Shown here one piece after another: positions 31,506 to 42,443 of a stretch of 64,000 nucleotides of DNA. The notes under the pieces were generated by a model, which made no database searches, was not told the DNA's origin, and saw only the letters and a program-made list of their open reading frames with translations. Made by a program: the position numbers and the translations under genes. The DNA is from Dacryopinax spathularia. Its lineage: Eukaryota; Basidiomycota; Dacrymycetes; Dacrymycetales; Dacrymycetaceae. The stretch spans positions 372,001 to 436,000 of the forward strand of contig JBBPFI010000013.1 of NCBI GenBank assembly GCA_037974965.1. Reading direction: 5' to 3'. Each line of letters starts with the position of its first letter. Within the stretch, counting starts at the first letter, position 1.

Positions 31506-34500
31506 ATGGTCGCCTCCAGTCGAAAGCGAAGGCATCCGCACATCTCCCTTGTCGATGAAGGACCTGACCAGCTACAACGGAGGACGTTGCGGCCCACGAC
31601 AGCTCCAACGGTGAACCTGGCAGCGAGCGAGATCATCGAGGAACCCCGACGTCCGATCCCTCCTCTCATCTCAGAGAAAGCCACGCTGCCCCCACAGACG
31701 CCAAGGACGAGCAAGCGCAGGCAGGTAGGGGATGTTACACTGGAGTGTGGGACAGTAGGCTGAGGATACGATTCCAGGTCGCATCCGATTACTCGGAGAA
31801 ATACCTCGCTCGACGTCCGGCGATCCTCGAGGAATGCCTTCGGCACTATGGGCGGTCGCCCTCGCTACTCTGTAATCGCTGTGGAGAGCCGCGAGAACCA
31901 TTGACGCGCTGTAGAGACTGTTTTCGAGCTCCAGAGCTGTGTTCTAGCTGCCAAGTCGGTGTGCATACTCACATTCCCTTCCACTGGGTCGATGTATGGA
32001 CGGGAAGTTTCTTTGGCCGCCATTCGCTCAGCAAACTGGGACTTCTCATCCAGCTCGGCCATTCTGGGCTCGCGTGTCCTCATGCTGGATCGTCGCCATC
32101 CTTGTCTTTCGTCGTTGTGCACGCGAACGGGATTCATAACGTCTCACTCTCTTTCTGTGGCTGCGTCGGTAGGGCGGAACGTTACATCCAGCTCCTACAA
32201 GCTCAACTCTTCCCCGTAACGTTCAACTCGCCGAAGACAGCTTTCACCTTCTCCGTTCTCAAGGACTTTCATTTGCACACGCTCTGTTCCAAGAAGTCCG
32301 CGTACGACTACTTTGCCAAGCTTGTCAGGCAGACCAACGATATCCTGCCGTCTGCCGCGAATGATCGCTACCGGGAGCTCCTCCGCGTCAGTCGTGTCTG
32401 GATGGATCTGGAGAACTGTCGATGCTCTGGGCAAGCTCATGGACTTGGACGTTGGCTTCCTTCCTACGCCGGTAGTCGAATACGCAGTCCTCTCTGCCCA
32501 GCCTGTCCGCAGCCTGGAGTCAACGTAACGTTGCAAGAGCTTCGAGCAAGCGACCCTGCTAAGCCGTACGCCTTAGTCCACCTCATTAATGCCGTACACT
32601 TCTGATGTGAGGTAGGCATCTCGTCGCTTTGTACTTGGGTGGAGACGGGAACTTCAGCCTATCGGCCAAAAAGAAAGCGATCGATCCCGACGATGTCCCA
32701 TTGAATGATGGCGAGGGTTTCTTTCCTAATCTGGGTCAATTCGAGAAGTACATTCTATCTAACGAGGATTTCAAGCTTGTGAGTTGCCACTCTTTCTTAC
32801 TATTCCGCTAACGTCTCCTGGCAGCCTCAGACGTGCAGCGGTTTCAAAACGTCTATGCTATTCCAGGGGAGTTTGGGCTGCCGATCCTCAGGAGTTTACT
32901 CTTGGAGTTGCCTGCGTCATAGTCTCTATCGTCCTGGGGGGACGGTAGACCTCCAAGTAGGAGAGCGGTCAGTCCTCTCGTTTAGATGATTGGATGGACT
33001 CGGACATGCTTACCCCGACGTGCAGCTTTTCAAATGTAGACTACGCATTTGCGGGCGCCATAACCGGCGCCGAGTCACTTCCTGTGCTATTCCTATCTTA
33101 CGATCTCGCCTGTATGTGGTCTCCTCGATGGAGAGAGCGAATGGGCGCCCGCTTCCCGCACCTCGTCTCGCTCTGGGACCGCATAACGTTTGTTGTGCCA
33201 AAAATGCACGAATATGCTCACCGAGAGAAGTGCCGCTACTCTTTCTCTCTGTCATGGAAAAAAGGGGCCGCGCAGGTTGATGGAGAGGGAGTGGAACGGA
33301 CGTGGGCGGAACACAACCAGCTAGGAGGGAGTACGAAGGAGATGAATCCGGGTCATCAACGAGACTGTCTCGAGAGCCATTTCACAGACTGGAATTGGAA
33401 GAAACAAAGAGACATCGGTAAGCGTTGCAATCTCTCCGTTGTTGGCCGCCTGGCGTCTGATCCGTGCAGTTCCCCATCTCTGTCGCAGAATGTTATCAGC
33501 CAAAACTCTACTTGAACAGTGCGCTGCTCACTATGACGCTCTATCTTCGACGTTTGGGCCGCATTGCGTGCAACAATGGCGTTCGCATGAGGAGTACGTC
33601 GAGCAGAGTGATGGAACATTTCGAAGCGCGTATCGATTCCCGGACAGCACTCGTACGGGTCTCTTCAGGCGCTAGCAATCTCCTCTGGGCACTGACATGG
33701 TCTCGCAGTGCCCAGTCAACAACAGGTCGTTGATAGCATGAGGGACGAAGAACACGCTGTGGAGAGGCTGATGATGATCGTGTCTGATAGCGTTGACAGG
33801 GTGAGCTCGGTCACCTTCATTCAGCTGGGTGTCACGTTACAAGAACATCAGTAAGCTGTTTGGGTGGGAAGCGAGGCGCTCGCTCAAGCTTTCTCAGGTT
33901 GTTGGTGCAGAAGAAAATCGAAGGCCTGGAAGAAGCTCGAGGAGATGCGTGTACGCCACGGGAGATTGAAGACCTTCGTGCTACTCTTCTCCCTCAACTG
34001 GAGACGTGGCGAGTTCTTCAACTCCGCGAGATGCCATGCCTGTCTACGGGAAATCTGCTCTGCCTCCTTGACGGCAGTAACGGCTCAGAGCCTGAGCGAG
34101 AACCACTGGGTTTACCTTCTTCGTTTGACCTGCAAGCACGACGTGCTCTGAAGTTGGAACATCTTGGCTCGATCGAACTCACCCTCAGAATGGCGCAAGC
34201 GGACGAAGCGATCAGTAGAATGGTGGAGGCACTCAAGGTTCAGCAGGTCTATCGCGAGAAAGTCCGCAGCAGTGCCTCCGCCTCTGGCATGAAGACCCGC
34301 GCTCGCACCACTATGCAACTTCAGGCTACGATCGTTAAACGATATGCGGATACTTATCGCAGGGCAAGGATTGCTATGCTGTCACTCGGTCTATCCTGCG
34401 ATCACGACAAGTATCGAGACCTACTGGATACCGACCTATTGCTTGGACCCTTCGGCATAGGTGATCGTTTGAGCGGCAGGTCTCGTCCTCAACCATGGTT

Positions 34501-34887
34501 TCATGCACTTCGGGTATCTTCAATGCCGCGAGACGAGCATGTGCGGGCTTCCTGGAGCGAGGCAGGTACGTAGTATCACCCTTCGACGACTATGCATGTG
34601 AACGTTCTGCAGTAGATGCAGTTACTTGGTGGCGAGCGTTCGCTGCGTGGCAACGCGCACAGGAAGAAGTTGAGCTTCTGGAGGCCGAGATGCGTCGCGC
34701 TATACGTTTCTTCGAATTCTATCGTGCTGTTTGGAACGTGGCAGCAGATGAGAAGAACTACGGGACGGACAACACGGGATGGGCGGCTTATGCGTTGAAA
34801 CAAGCCGAGGTCTTTTCCTTGATGGCCGGGCAGGCGCGGGCTTCCTTCTCAATCTTTCTGAAGACCAACCACATTTGTACATCATGA
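31506..34887 (+). CDS. KDZ transposase with CxC2-like cysteine cluster
   Basis: DNA transposase of the Kyakuja-Dileera-Zisupton class, about 950-1,000 residues in about nine exons. The basic N-terminus (MVASSRKRRHPH) is followed by the CxC2-like cluster: LLCNRCGEPREPLTRCRDCF, ELCSSCQ, HIPFHWVDVWTGSFF, then FCGCVG and CPACPQPG. The catalytic RNase H-like region has LGGDGNFSL, YRPGGTVDLQVGER, NVDYAF and LSYDLACMW. It continues with VPKMHEYAHREKCRYSFS, DGEGVERTWAEHNQLGGST and CLESHFTDWNWKK. The acidic residues of these motifs are those expected of the family. A C-terminal coiled-coil part (LLVQKKIEGLEEARGDA) ends at TGA 34885-34887. No stop or frame break was seen, so the protein looks complete and possibly active. 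It lies in the middle of the 20-kb element and should act on the terminal repeats. Confidence 0.92.
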
Positions 34888-36063
34888 ACTAGTACCGTAC
34901 GCACGTTCTTGCTTACATGCCTGAACTCCGAGTGTTTGCACAGTCTGTGCGCTCCGCGAGTCGTCTGCGGAGTATCTCCCGCCCTTCGTTCTCCTGCAGC
35001 TTCCGATTGCCTCGTCTCATCATACGATACGTGGACCGCCAATCAACTGTCGATCAGTCACCGTCGAACACCGGAGACAAGTCAAGATCCGGTGCATCGA
35101 CCGGGCAGCCGTAATGTACGGGCACCGTTATTGCAGTTGTCGCCTCCCGAGTGCGGGCTTGGCCTTCTATCCGTGATCTTCTTCTACTCGTCGTCACTGC
35201 CGAGGGATGGGACATGCCCACGTAACTCGCAGCAACGACCAAGACGTTGATGATCTGTACAGCATGGACTGCCTTGCTCGGGATACAAGTAAAGATATCT
35301 TTCAGAACATTCCCCAAGAAGGCAACGGCCTCAGTTATTGCCGTCTTCGAGGATATCCGTAGCGCTGGGTGAAGAAGGCTTCGCCTTGCCTCGGCCTGGC
35401 GACCGGACAGCGGAGAGCTTCCGCAGCTTTCTTGCTACGTAGTCGTGACTATCAGAGAGTCCGAACGAAGAGTTGAACGCCTCCGCCCCTCCTCCGATTA
35501 GCCGATTTCAGGTTCTGAGAAGGGACGCGGAACAGTTATCGCCGTTATTGCCGTTGTTGCCGTTATCGCAGAAGCTGATCAAGGTGCGGATCCATCATTT
35601 GGGGCAGGGTCTAGCCAGCGTCTGAAGCTGCTAAGCTGGCTTTTCAAGTGCACATAGCTCCCATCAACGTTCTATTTTGCTGTTCGACTCCCTGCCCGCC
35701 AGTCGGATGATCGCCCTCGAGTGGGCCAGACATCGCGGCCAGGCAGGATCAGACTTCCAACGCACTGCGGTTGCCAGGAGTCTTCGATCTCATCTCTTAC
35801 TCTCCCCATCAGCACGACTCGTTCGGCCGAGCGCACGGTGTCACATTTGGATGGCGATGGATGCGTCAGCTTGAGGGCATGAGCACTTGATCGCTCGTCT
35901 CTTTCGTCGTAGACCTGTGAGCCTTTAAAAAGGGGAGGTGCTAACGTGCATGAGTGAGTACTTCATTCCGCTCAGCTCGCAGCCCTCGCTCCACTCGTTT
36001 CCACGTCTGCGCTGCTCAGTCATTCGTTACTCTCCCACGTTCCTTTCACAAGACCTCCGCCAC
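34888..36063. other. Intergenic within transposon with short trinucleotide-type repeats
   Basis: At about 35,535-35,572 is a run of GTTATCGCC/GTTATTGCC units. No gene was recognised; the 3' flank of the transposase and the promoter of the next gene must be here. Confidence 0.45.
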
Positions 36064-37194
36064 ATGTCTCCTGTTCCTCCCGTCCTATATCGAGCTGCTC
36101 GCGAAGACAAAGTATGCAGGACCTGTGGGAGCGGAATCCATCCTAGGATCATGGTAGCGTCATCTCCACTCAATAAGGGACGTTCGTTTCAAGTTGTAAG
36201 TTGCTTCCTCGACGATCGCAGCCGCACGACTGACTGATCACCATATACATGCAGTGTAACGGCGAGATCGGAGGCGTTGCACACTGGGCCAGTTGGAGGG
36301 CCGACGTACCGTGGAGGTGCGCGGCGTCCGCACCTCCTCAGTATCCCCGCTTGGCCGCCGACAACGAGCGCGTTTCAGTCTTGTTTCCTGCGACCGCCGC
36401 TTTTGCTATTCACTGCTCCAACCCATCATGCTTAAAGATGGGGAATCGACACTGCCCTTTCTTGGCATGCATAAATTGCTGTCCTGGTTGCAAACGTCCC
36501 GGCCACGACAAGTTTCGATCATTGACGAGCTCCTCTCCCTTTCCTTCTTCTCCAACCACCTCGCGCGCCCCTTCCCTGTCTCCCCCCCGTATGAGTGTCT
36601 CACAGAAGAGGGAGCTCACACCCCGCCTCAAGAAGGAGGGCCCGGTGATCAAAAGGGGGCTGAGAAGCCCGATCAACTTGACTTCGGCGAATCCTGGGCG
36701 TTTGACCAGAGGAGCCACGGTTATCTTCTGGCTCTCTGTATGAGTTATCATCTACCTGTGTGACGCATCTAACTCTCGAACAGGCGTTTGTGAAGCCAGT
36801 CGAATGGACTGTACCCAGTGACACCGACTTCAATCCGCTCAATGACGAGAAGGTCCTACGCGAGCTGTCTCTACTGGGAGGCACCGAAGTGCAGTATTTT
36901 CAGCGGGACCTGTGCTCTTGGCTCGACGTAGAAAGGGTAGACTCCTTTTCTCTACCGGAGGGTTTGATTCTCCTGCTGAGAGCAGGAGATAACGTAGTCC
37001 GCGATGCTGCCGGGAAGGAGATCTGCCTCGAGTATGAGGGTCTCGTCACGTTTCTGGATAAGCATCCTCAGGACGATTTCGTGGGTTGGCCGAGCCGAAG
37101 TGAACTACAAGGCAAGGTTTTCAGCAGCTCTCCTCTGTGTATTGCTCTTTCTAATCATTCTGTAGAACGGAAATGGAAAGGGGCGAAACGCTAG
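36064..37194 (+). CDS. GRF-like zinc-finger protein
   Basis: Exon 1 (from ATG 36064) gives VCRTCGSGIHPRIM and NKGRSFQV. After an intron comes CNGEIGGVAHWASWRA. This fits the GRF zinc finger layout: Cys-x2-Cys, a GRxF stretch, then Cys and a final Trp. A second Cys-rich patch (HCSNPSCLKMGNRHCPFLAC followed by INCCPGCKRPGH) lies further on. After a Ser/Pro-rich basic region (RELTPRLKKEGPVIKRGL) the next exon begins AFVKPVEWTVPSDTDFNPL and ends KWKGAKR at TAG 37192-37194. GRF fingers bind single-stranded nucleic acid in topoisomerases and nucleases. An open frame at 37,320-37,498 ending in EVIDLTE could be a further exon if splicing avoids the TAG. Cargo of the transposon; role inferred only from the finger. 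Confidence 0.58.
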
Positions 37195-38934
37195 GGACGC
37201 GTGCTGGGACCCAAGAACGAGAACGCCCCGGGAGCTGATCGCGAATGTTCGTCCAGCTCCATTGATGCAGTTGGGATCTCGCTGATTCCTAGATGGTGGA
37301 ATAGCTCCAGTCCTGCGTGACGAAGTCTGTCCTCCGTCTTCACAACTGCGCGCTCTCAGGCAAACGAATGACGTTCAGGAGGACTACACCGTCAGATCCC
37401 TCAAACGCAAGCGTGGTTCTTTCGATCTTGGCGCCCCGCGCCTGAGAAAGAAGATGCTAATTCCGCACGACGTGGAAGTCATCGATCTCACGGAATGAAA
37501 GCTTCTTCGCCAAAAACATCTTCTGCTCGCTTCTCACTTCCCACTTCAGAATGCATCTCGGGGTCCCTGACCCGTTACATGTTCTTCATCTGATGACGAC
37601 ACGTGCTCTACGAGCTGGTCGCTGTTTCTACGCTTCATGCATCTCCGGAACTGTCTCCATTTTGCCCAAGTTCTGTCTGAGCACAGATCTTCCATTCTTT
37701 TACACTTACAGATGATTTTAATAAAATTTGCAGTTTTCCGAAGTCGCTATGTCTTCGCGTACTTTCGCCGTGGCTGTGCGGCCTGCCTGCGGGAGTAGAT
37801 GGCGTGAGCGTTCAGCCACGCGTTTGGGTGGACACGTTCTCTCTGGCCTTTCCTCGTCGTCGAATTCCTTCGACCATCTGCAACTCAAAATCCGACATCG
37901 CACTATTACTGCGCTCCTACTTCCTGCACCAGCTGACGTTGACTGAACCTGCTCGTTTCAATGTGAATTCTGCTGAATCTCCTGCCGACCTACTGGGACC
38001 CCGGTGCAAACGAGTCAGTGCGGAATTGATAACGAACGGAGACTCATGGGCCTCGATGTTACCGTGCGCAGGGCTGAAAGTGGGTGTGGCCGAGGGGTGA
38101 TCCGCAACCTGAATCGGCTGCTGGATGGGCAGAACGCACGAGAAGTCGTAGGAGTCGGCGAGTTCTTCATCGTCCACCTCAGTTGCTACCGTTCTAACCT
38201 GCCTTCTTTCAGGTCATGCCTGGGAGTCTAGAACCTGTCTGTACCCAGATACGAGTATTGCTCGGAATGAGCATCGAATCCATCAAACATCAAACATCCT
38301 TGATTACTGCCGTCCTGTCCGCATCCATCCCACTATCCGCCACTAAGTCTCGCCGGTGGCTTCCACAATCCCATCGCACGGGAAGCCGAACATGCCGAAG
38401 AAGAACGTGCTCAAGCCCGAGCTAGGAGGCTGAGTGCCGAGCTGAATCTTACGTAGGAAGGTCGAGAGACAGAACACTAGAAATGCTGGGCTCGCCTTAA
38501 TCTCCTCGACGGAGTGAACTACTTCACTGAAACTCTGGTAACGTTGTATCCAATGAGCAGGTCACTTCTTACTCAAGCGTTCCCCCTAGAATCCATCGGG
38601 CCAAGATGGAGCGAGGAGGAAGTATCTCACGCTCGATCTGTGAGCTAGAGGAACGTCCCTGTCTCTTGGGCGAACAACCCTAACTCGAGCGAATGGGTCG
38701 ATCGGGTTGGGCAGTTCTTCGAGTGGGTGGCTGTGAAGAAAGTGCGAATGCATCCGCCCGACCGCGCCGACCCTCGTCTCGGCGAGCTCTGTCCCCTCCC
38801 AGCTCTCCGCTCTCTCTCAACGTTTCCACTGCCGCTCGGTCTTCTGTGTTAACCAGGTGAGTTGGCCTTGAAAACAACTGCGAGGTGCTATCTTCGTGCT
38901 GACTTACTTCTCTTCTAGGTCTCGGTCACTCAAG
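37195..38934. other. Intergenic within transposon, possible gene traces
   Basis: An open frame ending in EVIDLTE (37,320-37,498) may belong to the preceding gene. A 98-codon frame at 37804-38100 has no recognisable motif. A 5' UTR intron of the next gene runs from the donor at 38857 to the acceptor at 38918. Nothing else is supported. Confidence 0.4.
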
Positions 38935-39682
38935 ATGTCGAACGCTGTGCCTGCCGCCTTCAATTTCGGTCTCGGTATTGGTTCTAATATGAACAGCTCG
39001 ACCAACGCGACGGCCGCCGTCCCGACCGCCCCGGATAACATTACGGGGATGGACGCTGAGATCAGCGAACTAACGAGGCTGGTCCAGGAACGTCGTGCCG
39101 AACGTCAAGCAGCAGATCGTGCGCTCGCAGCCGCCAAGGCTCGCGTCTCGCATGCGATGGCAGACCTCAACACCTTCAAGCGCGAGAACCTGAACTCGCC
39201 CTCGGACCTCTACGCTACCGCGATCGCAGAGTTGGAAGCGGGGATTATGGGTAATTTCGACGCTCTCGGAGAGGCGCGTGCGATCTGGCTGGAGGCAACG
39301 ACAGCTTTTCGAGATGCGGAGGATGACCTCAGGCAGGCACAAGGTACGCTTTTGTCCGCTTTGACTCGATAGACAAAAACGCCGATACTCGCCTTCCTAG
39401 CTGATCGTCGTGCGACGATGAACAATGCTGCGCCTGCTGGAACGTTTGGTGCGTCCTGACGACCCGTCGAGATAGGCTCGCGCTGACATCTTCGTAGGCA
39501 CTCCCGCTCCGCAAGCCTCGACGTACCCTCCTCCAGCTGTCCCGGGCGTACAAGCTCAGAACTCCTTCAACGGGAATCGGCTGACCATCCATAACCACAA
39601 CAACGCCCCTGCGTCGTCCTTCGACTTCATCGGCCTGATCAAGACGGCGATTCGTATTGTATCGTGCGGTCATTTCTTCTAG
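38935..39682 (+). CDS. Coiled-coil cargo protein, copy 1
   Basis: Three coding exons with matching phases (introns near 39,343-39,400 and 39,450-39,498) and a 5' UTR intron (38857-38918). The protein is about 210 residues. The N-terminus has a Gly-rich segment (FNFGLGIGS) followed by an Asn/Thr/Ala-rich stretch. A long charged coiled coil follows, from DAEISELTRLVQERRAERQA to FRDAEDDLRQAQ. After a Pro-rich linker come NSFNGNRLTIHNHN and SFDFIGLIKTAIRIVSCGHF, a short hydrophobic end that may be an amphipathic helix. The gene at 40082 has the same order of parts, so the two are tandem paralogues. No known family recognised; the conserved Asn-Gly-Asn strand and hydrophobic tail suggest a self-assembly or membrane role, which is speculation. 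Confidence 0.68.
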
Positions 39683-40081
39683 GTTGGGGGAGAAGCGGAG
39701 GACGAATGGTTGAAGCACGGCCTGGTGATAGTCGAGGTACGTTAGCTGCTCTTATGGAACGTTCTTCAGCTAACGTTTCGCCGGATAGTCATAATGAAGA
39801 TACTACGTGAACTAGCTACGACGATAATACGACCGCTTTCCATCCCTTTGTTGACGTTCCATCTCACTGAAAGTGTCCGTCGCCCCCTAATCTAAGATAG
39901 TCTTGTCTCGCCTTCCTCGTCGTTGATCTCCCCAGATTGACAACGCCATTCACAAGTCCTCTCCTGCCAGACCCTGGTTCCAGGTTCACTCGTTCGACTC
40001 GGATCACGAGAGATCAAGTGAGTCGTGCTTCTAAACGTTTGTCTCAAACTCTCTCACTATCCTCTTCAGCTGTAATCGAAG
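39683..40081. other. Spacer between coiled-coil paralogues
   Basis: Holds the 5' UTR intron of the next gene (donor at 40018, acceptor ending 40069). No gene. Confidence 0.5.
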
Positions 40082-40813
40082 ATGTCGAGCAATCCGCCTA
40101 CCGCCCTGAATCTCGTTCTTGGTATCGGGTCGACCATCACCGCAACCACCAACGCCAACGCGAATCCTTCTGCTCTTGGGTCGCTCAGCAACTTGGTGGC
40201 GCTCAATGCTGCCGTAGTACAGAGTCGAGCCATTCTGGATGCTGTTGGTGTCGAACGTCGAGCTGTCGAACACGATCTCGAAGAGGCGAAGGCCAAGCTC
40301 TCATACGCTGTTGAAGACCTCAACCACTTCAAACGATTGAACGACGGCTCCAGGGCCTCTCGTGAACGACTTGCACAAGCGGAGGTGGACCAAGCTGCGG
40401 TGTACAAAGGCATCGTAGAGGCTAGGAGGCGTTGGCTGGAGGTGCAACGCCGTTATAGAGATGCAGAGGACGGGTATAGGATGGCTCGTGGTGCGCCCAT
40501 CCACTCTTCTTATCCGTCAGACACTGACTCCTCCCAGCTGAGCGTCTCGCCGCCACGGCTCAAGTCAACCAGGCCCCGTTTGGTACGCCTGCTCTTCTCA
40601 GGCGCTCGAACCGTGACTGACGATCGCACAGGGGGGCATACATCTCAGCATACAGCCTACCCGCCTCAGCCCCATCCGATCGTACAAGTGCAGGACTCAC
40701 TCAACGGCAATGTCCTCAACGTCAACGTCAATCCGGCACCTTTCGACTTATTAGGGGCGCTCAAGAAGTTCATTAACTTCGTGACCTTGGGACGTTTCTG
40801 CGGGGGGAGTTAG
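40082..40813 (+). CDS. Coiled-coil cargo protein, copy 2
   Basis: Uninterrupted frame of 243 residues, paralogue of 38935-39682. N-terminal LNLVLGIGSTITATTNANAN matches the Gly-rich and Asn/Thr-rich start of copy 1. The coiled coil (SRAILDAVGVERRAVEHDLE through YRDAEDGYRMAR) aligns with it along its length. The C-terminus has VQDSLNGNVLNVNVNPAP and FDLLGALKKFINFVTLGRF, the same Asn-Gly-Asn strand plus hydrophobic tail. A Ser/Arg-rich linker longer than in copy 1 lies between and replaces its intron region. It too has a 5' UTR intron. It is the last gene before the right terminal repeat. Confidence 0.7.
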   Translation: MSSNPPTALNLVLGIGSTITATTNANANPSALGSLSNLVALNAAVVQSRAILDAVGVERRAVEHDLEEAKAKLSYAVEDLNHFKRLNDGSRASRERLAQAEVDQAAVYKGIVEARRRWLEVQRRYRDAEDGYRMARGAPIHSSYPSDTDSSQLSVSPPRLKSTRPRLVRLLFSGARTVTDDRTGGHTSQHTAYPPQPHPIVQVQDSLNGNVLNVNVNPAPFDLLGALKKFINFVTLGRFCGGS

Positions 40814-41027
40814 ATTCGAGGTTGTGAGCGAACGTTGAGGACGAAACGAGCTCCAGGTGCGCAAGCTTGTTCCTCATTAGTGATCTGCGTTCTTATTCGG
40901 TCTTAGATAGTATACATTCCCTGCTTCTCCTCGTGTCAGTTGTGTGCACAGAATCGAACCTCATAATCAGATTATATGCGGGCCGAGAAGGCCTTCCCTC
41001 ACAGCCGACGATTGCTCTGAATGTCCG

Positions 41028-41186
41028 AGATAATCGCGAGATAATCGTGGATTATCTGAAGATAATCGGTTCCTGGACTCGCCGATTATCCTCGACCGTA
41101 CGCTCTAAAGCGGCCTGGGATTATCCGATTCGACGGTCTCAGAGCCGCTCGGATGATCTGAGGCGACTGAAGTATCTGAAACTTTA
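41028..41186 (-). repeat. Right terminal inverted repeat and subterminal repeats
   Basis: The complement of 41186-41101 reads TAAAGTTTCAGATACTTCAG and continues through GCTCTGAGA and CCGTCGA, ending GCTTTAGAGCG. It aligns with the left end almost without gaps. Inside it, 41,028-41,100 has six copies of GATAATC/GATTATC. Spacing and sequence mirror the left end. Confidence 0.82.
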
Positions 41187-41300
41187 GGACTAGTTGGAGC
41201 AGAAACCGTATGTATTCTATGGGAGCAGGCCAGAAGGCAAGAACGAGGAGACGTTCTTTCCGTCCGCCGTACCGCATGCGCCCTGCAAGAGGACAGAGAG

Positions 41301-42443
41301 TCACTCGTCTTCCGCCTCGTCCCCTCTCTGCGCTTCGTTGCACCTGGCCAACTGGCGTTCTCTCTCCTCATACCAGCCACTGTCTGCACGAAGCAGTGCC
41401 AACGAGTCGGGTTCATTGAAAGCTTTTGTCCAGGAGACTCCTGCGGCGAACTTTTCGTCAAGCCAGTCGAAGACGGCGTTCGCATCTTCGACCTCTCTCA
41501 AGCACTGTATCATTCCCATCCAGTCCGGTATATCCAATCTCCGGGAACCATCGAATGGGCGGGCATGACCGAAGTCAATGAACACGAATCCCGTATCGTC
41601 GCGGAGATGAAGCACGTTTCGTGGAGTCAAATCACCGTGGTGAACACCGCCCAGATGGATGGAGTGCAATTCCACTGCAAAGCGTTCGAGCTAGCAATTT
41701 CAATCAGCTCTGGTGGGTTACTAGACAAAGGATGGCTCCTACCCAAATCCGTCTCCGAGCTTGATTCTCAGGCGTGTACCATGACCCGTCACACATTGCC
41801 TCATAATCGCGCCTCAAGTTATCCCCTTCAACCAGTTCCATAGCATGCCCGCGGATGGTCTCCCCACAAGGAAGAGCAAACTGCAGGGAAATTCTGACTG
41901 AGCGGCAAGAATGGAGTGCAGAGAGGACGGACTCACATCGAAGAACCCATAGGAGTGAGGCAAGACCGACCCTTGTAGATTATCCAGCTCCAGAAATGCC
42001 CAGCGCTCATTGGCCGCCAAGGCCTCAGCACACCATGACTCATACTGCCACATGTCTTCGTATTCTGGGAGGGGAAACAAGACTTCGTGGAAGAGCTTGA
42101 TGACAAATACTGCACCCTTGTTTCCGTCCGCATGAATTTCCTCGGCAACCCAGATTTGAGACCAGCGATCAGGACCCGTGCGCAAAGCTTGATTCAAGCG
42201 AACTCCAGCTTGCAGCCCTTCTTCCCGCACCGTACGAGGACGAGCAGGCAAGAACTCAATGAGAAGGGGCTCGTTGCTGAAAAACGGTGTGCTGTCAAAC
42301 TGCTCCGGAACGGCCAGTACCGAAGGACGAAGCGTAGTCAAGAGACCCCCGGTTTGCAGCTTGGCATTAGAGTCAAGAGCAGCATCGCGACACTTCTCCC
42401 AGTCTTCCATGTAGGCATCGTACTCCTCCTCAGTCAGGCGCAT
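41301..42443 (-). CDS. Kinase-like protein K4 (HGD type)
   Basis: Sister of K3 on the other side of the transposon and apparently complete. Begins MRLTEEEYDAYMEDWEKC. The N-lobe has TGPDRWSQIWVAEE and FVIKLFHEVLFPLPEYE. The block LDNLQGSVLPHSYGFFDV precedes the first intron. Exon 2 reads LPCGETIRGHAMELVEGD, and the catalytic loop is VHHGDLTPRNVLHLRD with metal site IDFGHARPFDG. The C-lobe has DWMGMIQCLREVED and VFDWLDEKFAAGVSWTKAF, ending GDEAEDE. The intron after RRRIW ends at a TAG just before LERFAVELHS. About 345 residues. It keeps the C-terminal part that is frameshifted in K3. HGD instead of HRD is shared with K2, K3 and K6. Confidence 0.85.

Larger units (their letters stand above)
21180..41186. 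mobile_element. 20-kb KDZ giant transposon with cargo
   Basis: The limits are set by imperfect terminal inverted repeats of about 85 bp (21180-21264 and the complement of 41101-41186), each followed inward by clusters of GATAATC/GATTATC. The element lies between the sister kinases K3 and K4. The cargo, in order, is RPA1-like (-), SUMO-motif protein (+), RPA70N-like (+), an unknown gene (+), an unknown gene (-), KDZ transposase (+), GRF-like zinc protein (+) and two coiled-coil paralogues (+). KDZ transposases (Kyakuja-Dileera-Zisupton) are known DNA transposases that are abundant in mushroom-forming fungi. That the whole 20 kb moves as one unit is inferred from the paired ends. I could not find a convincing target-site duplication by eye. 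Confidence 0.8.

Noticed and set aside
35535-35572. Run of GTTATCGCC-like units as a coding repeat
   Set aside because: No start, exon joint or paralogue; treated as simple repetitive DNA.
37110-37165. GC-AG intron in the GRF-like gene (CAAG|GCAAGG)
   Set aside because: The same stretch is also open in frame and a multiple of three, so sequence alone cannot tell retention from splicing.
37804-38100. 98-codon plus-strand frame
   Set aside because: No motif and no consistent splice partners; left as part of an intergenic stretch.
21180-41186. Helitron origin of the RPA-like genes
   Set aside because: No Rep/helicase protein and no Helitron ends; instead there are inverted terminal repeats and a KDZ transposase.
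21180-41186. TET/JBP dioxygenase gene as cargo
   Set aside because: These genes are known to travel with fungal KDZ elements, but no frame here shows the HxD...H iron-binding pattern in a convincing context.
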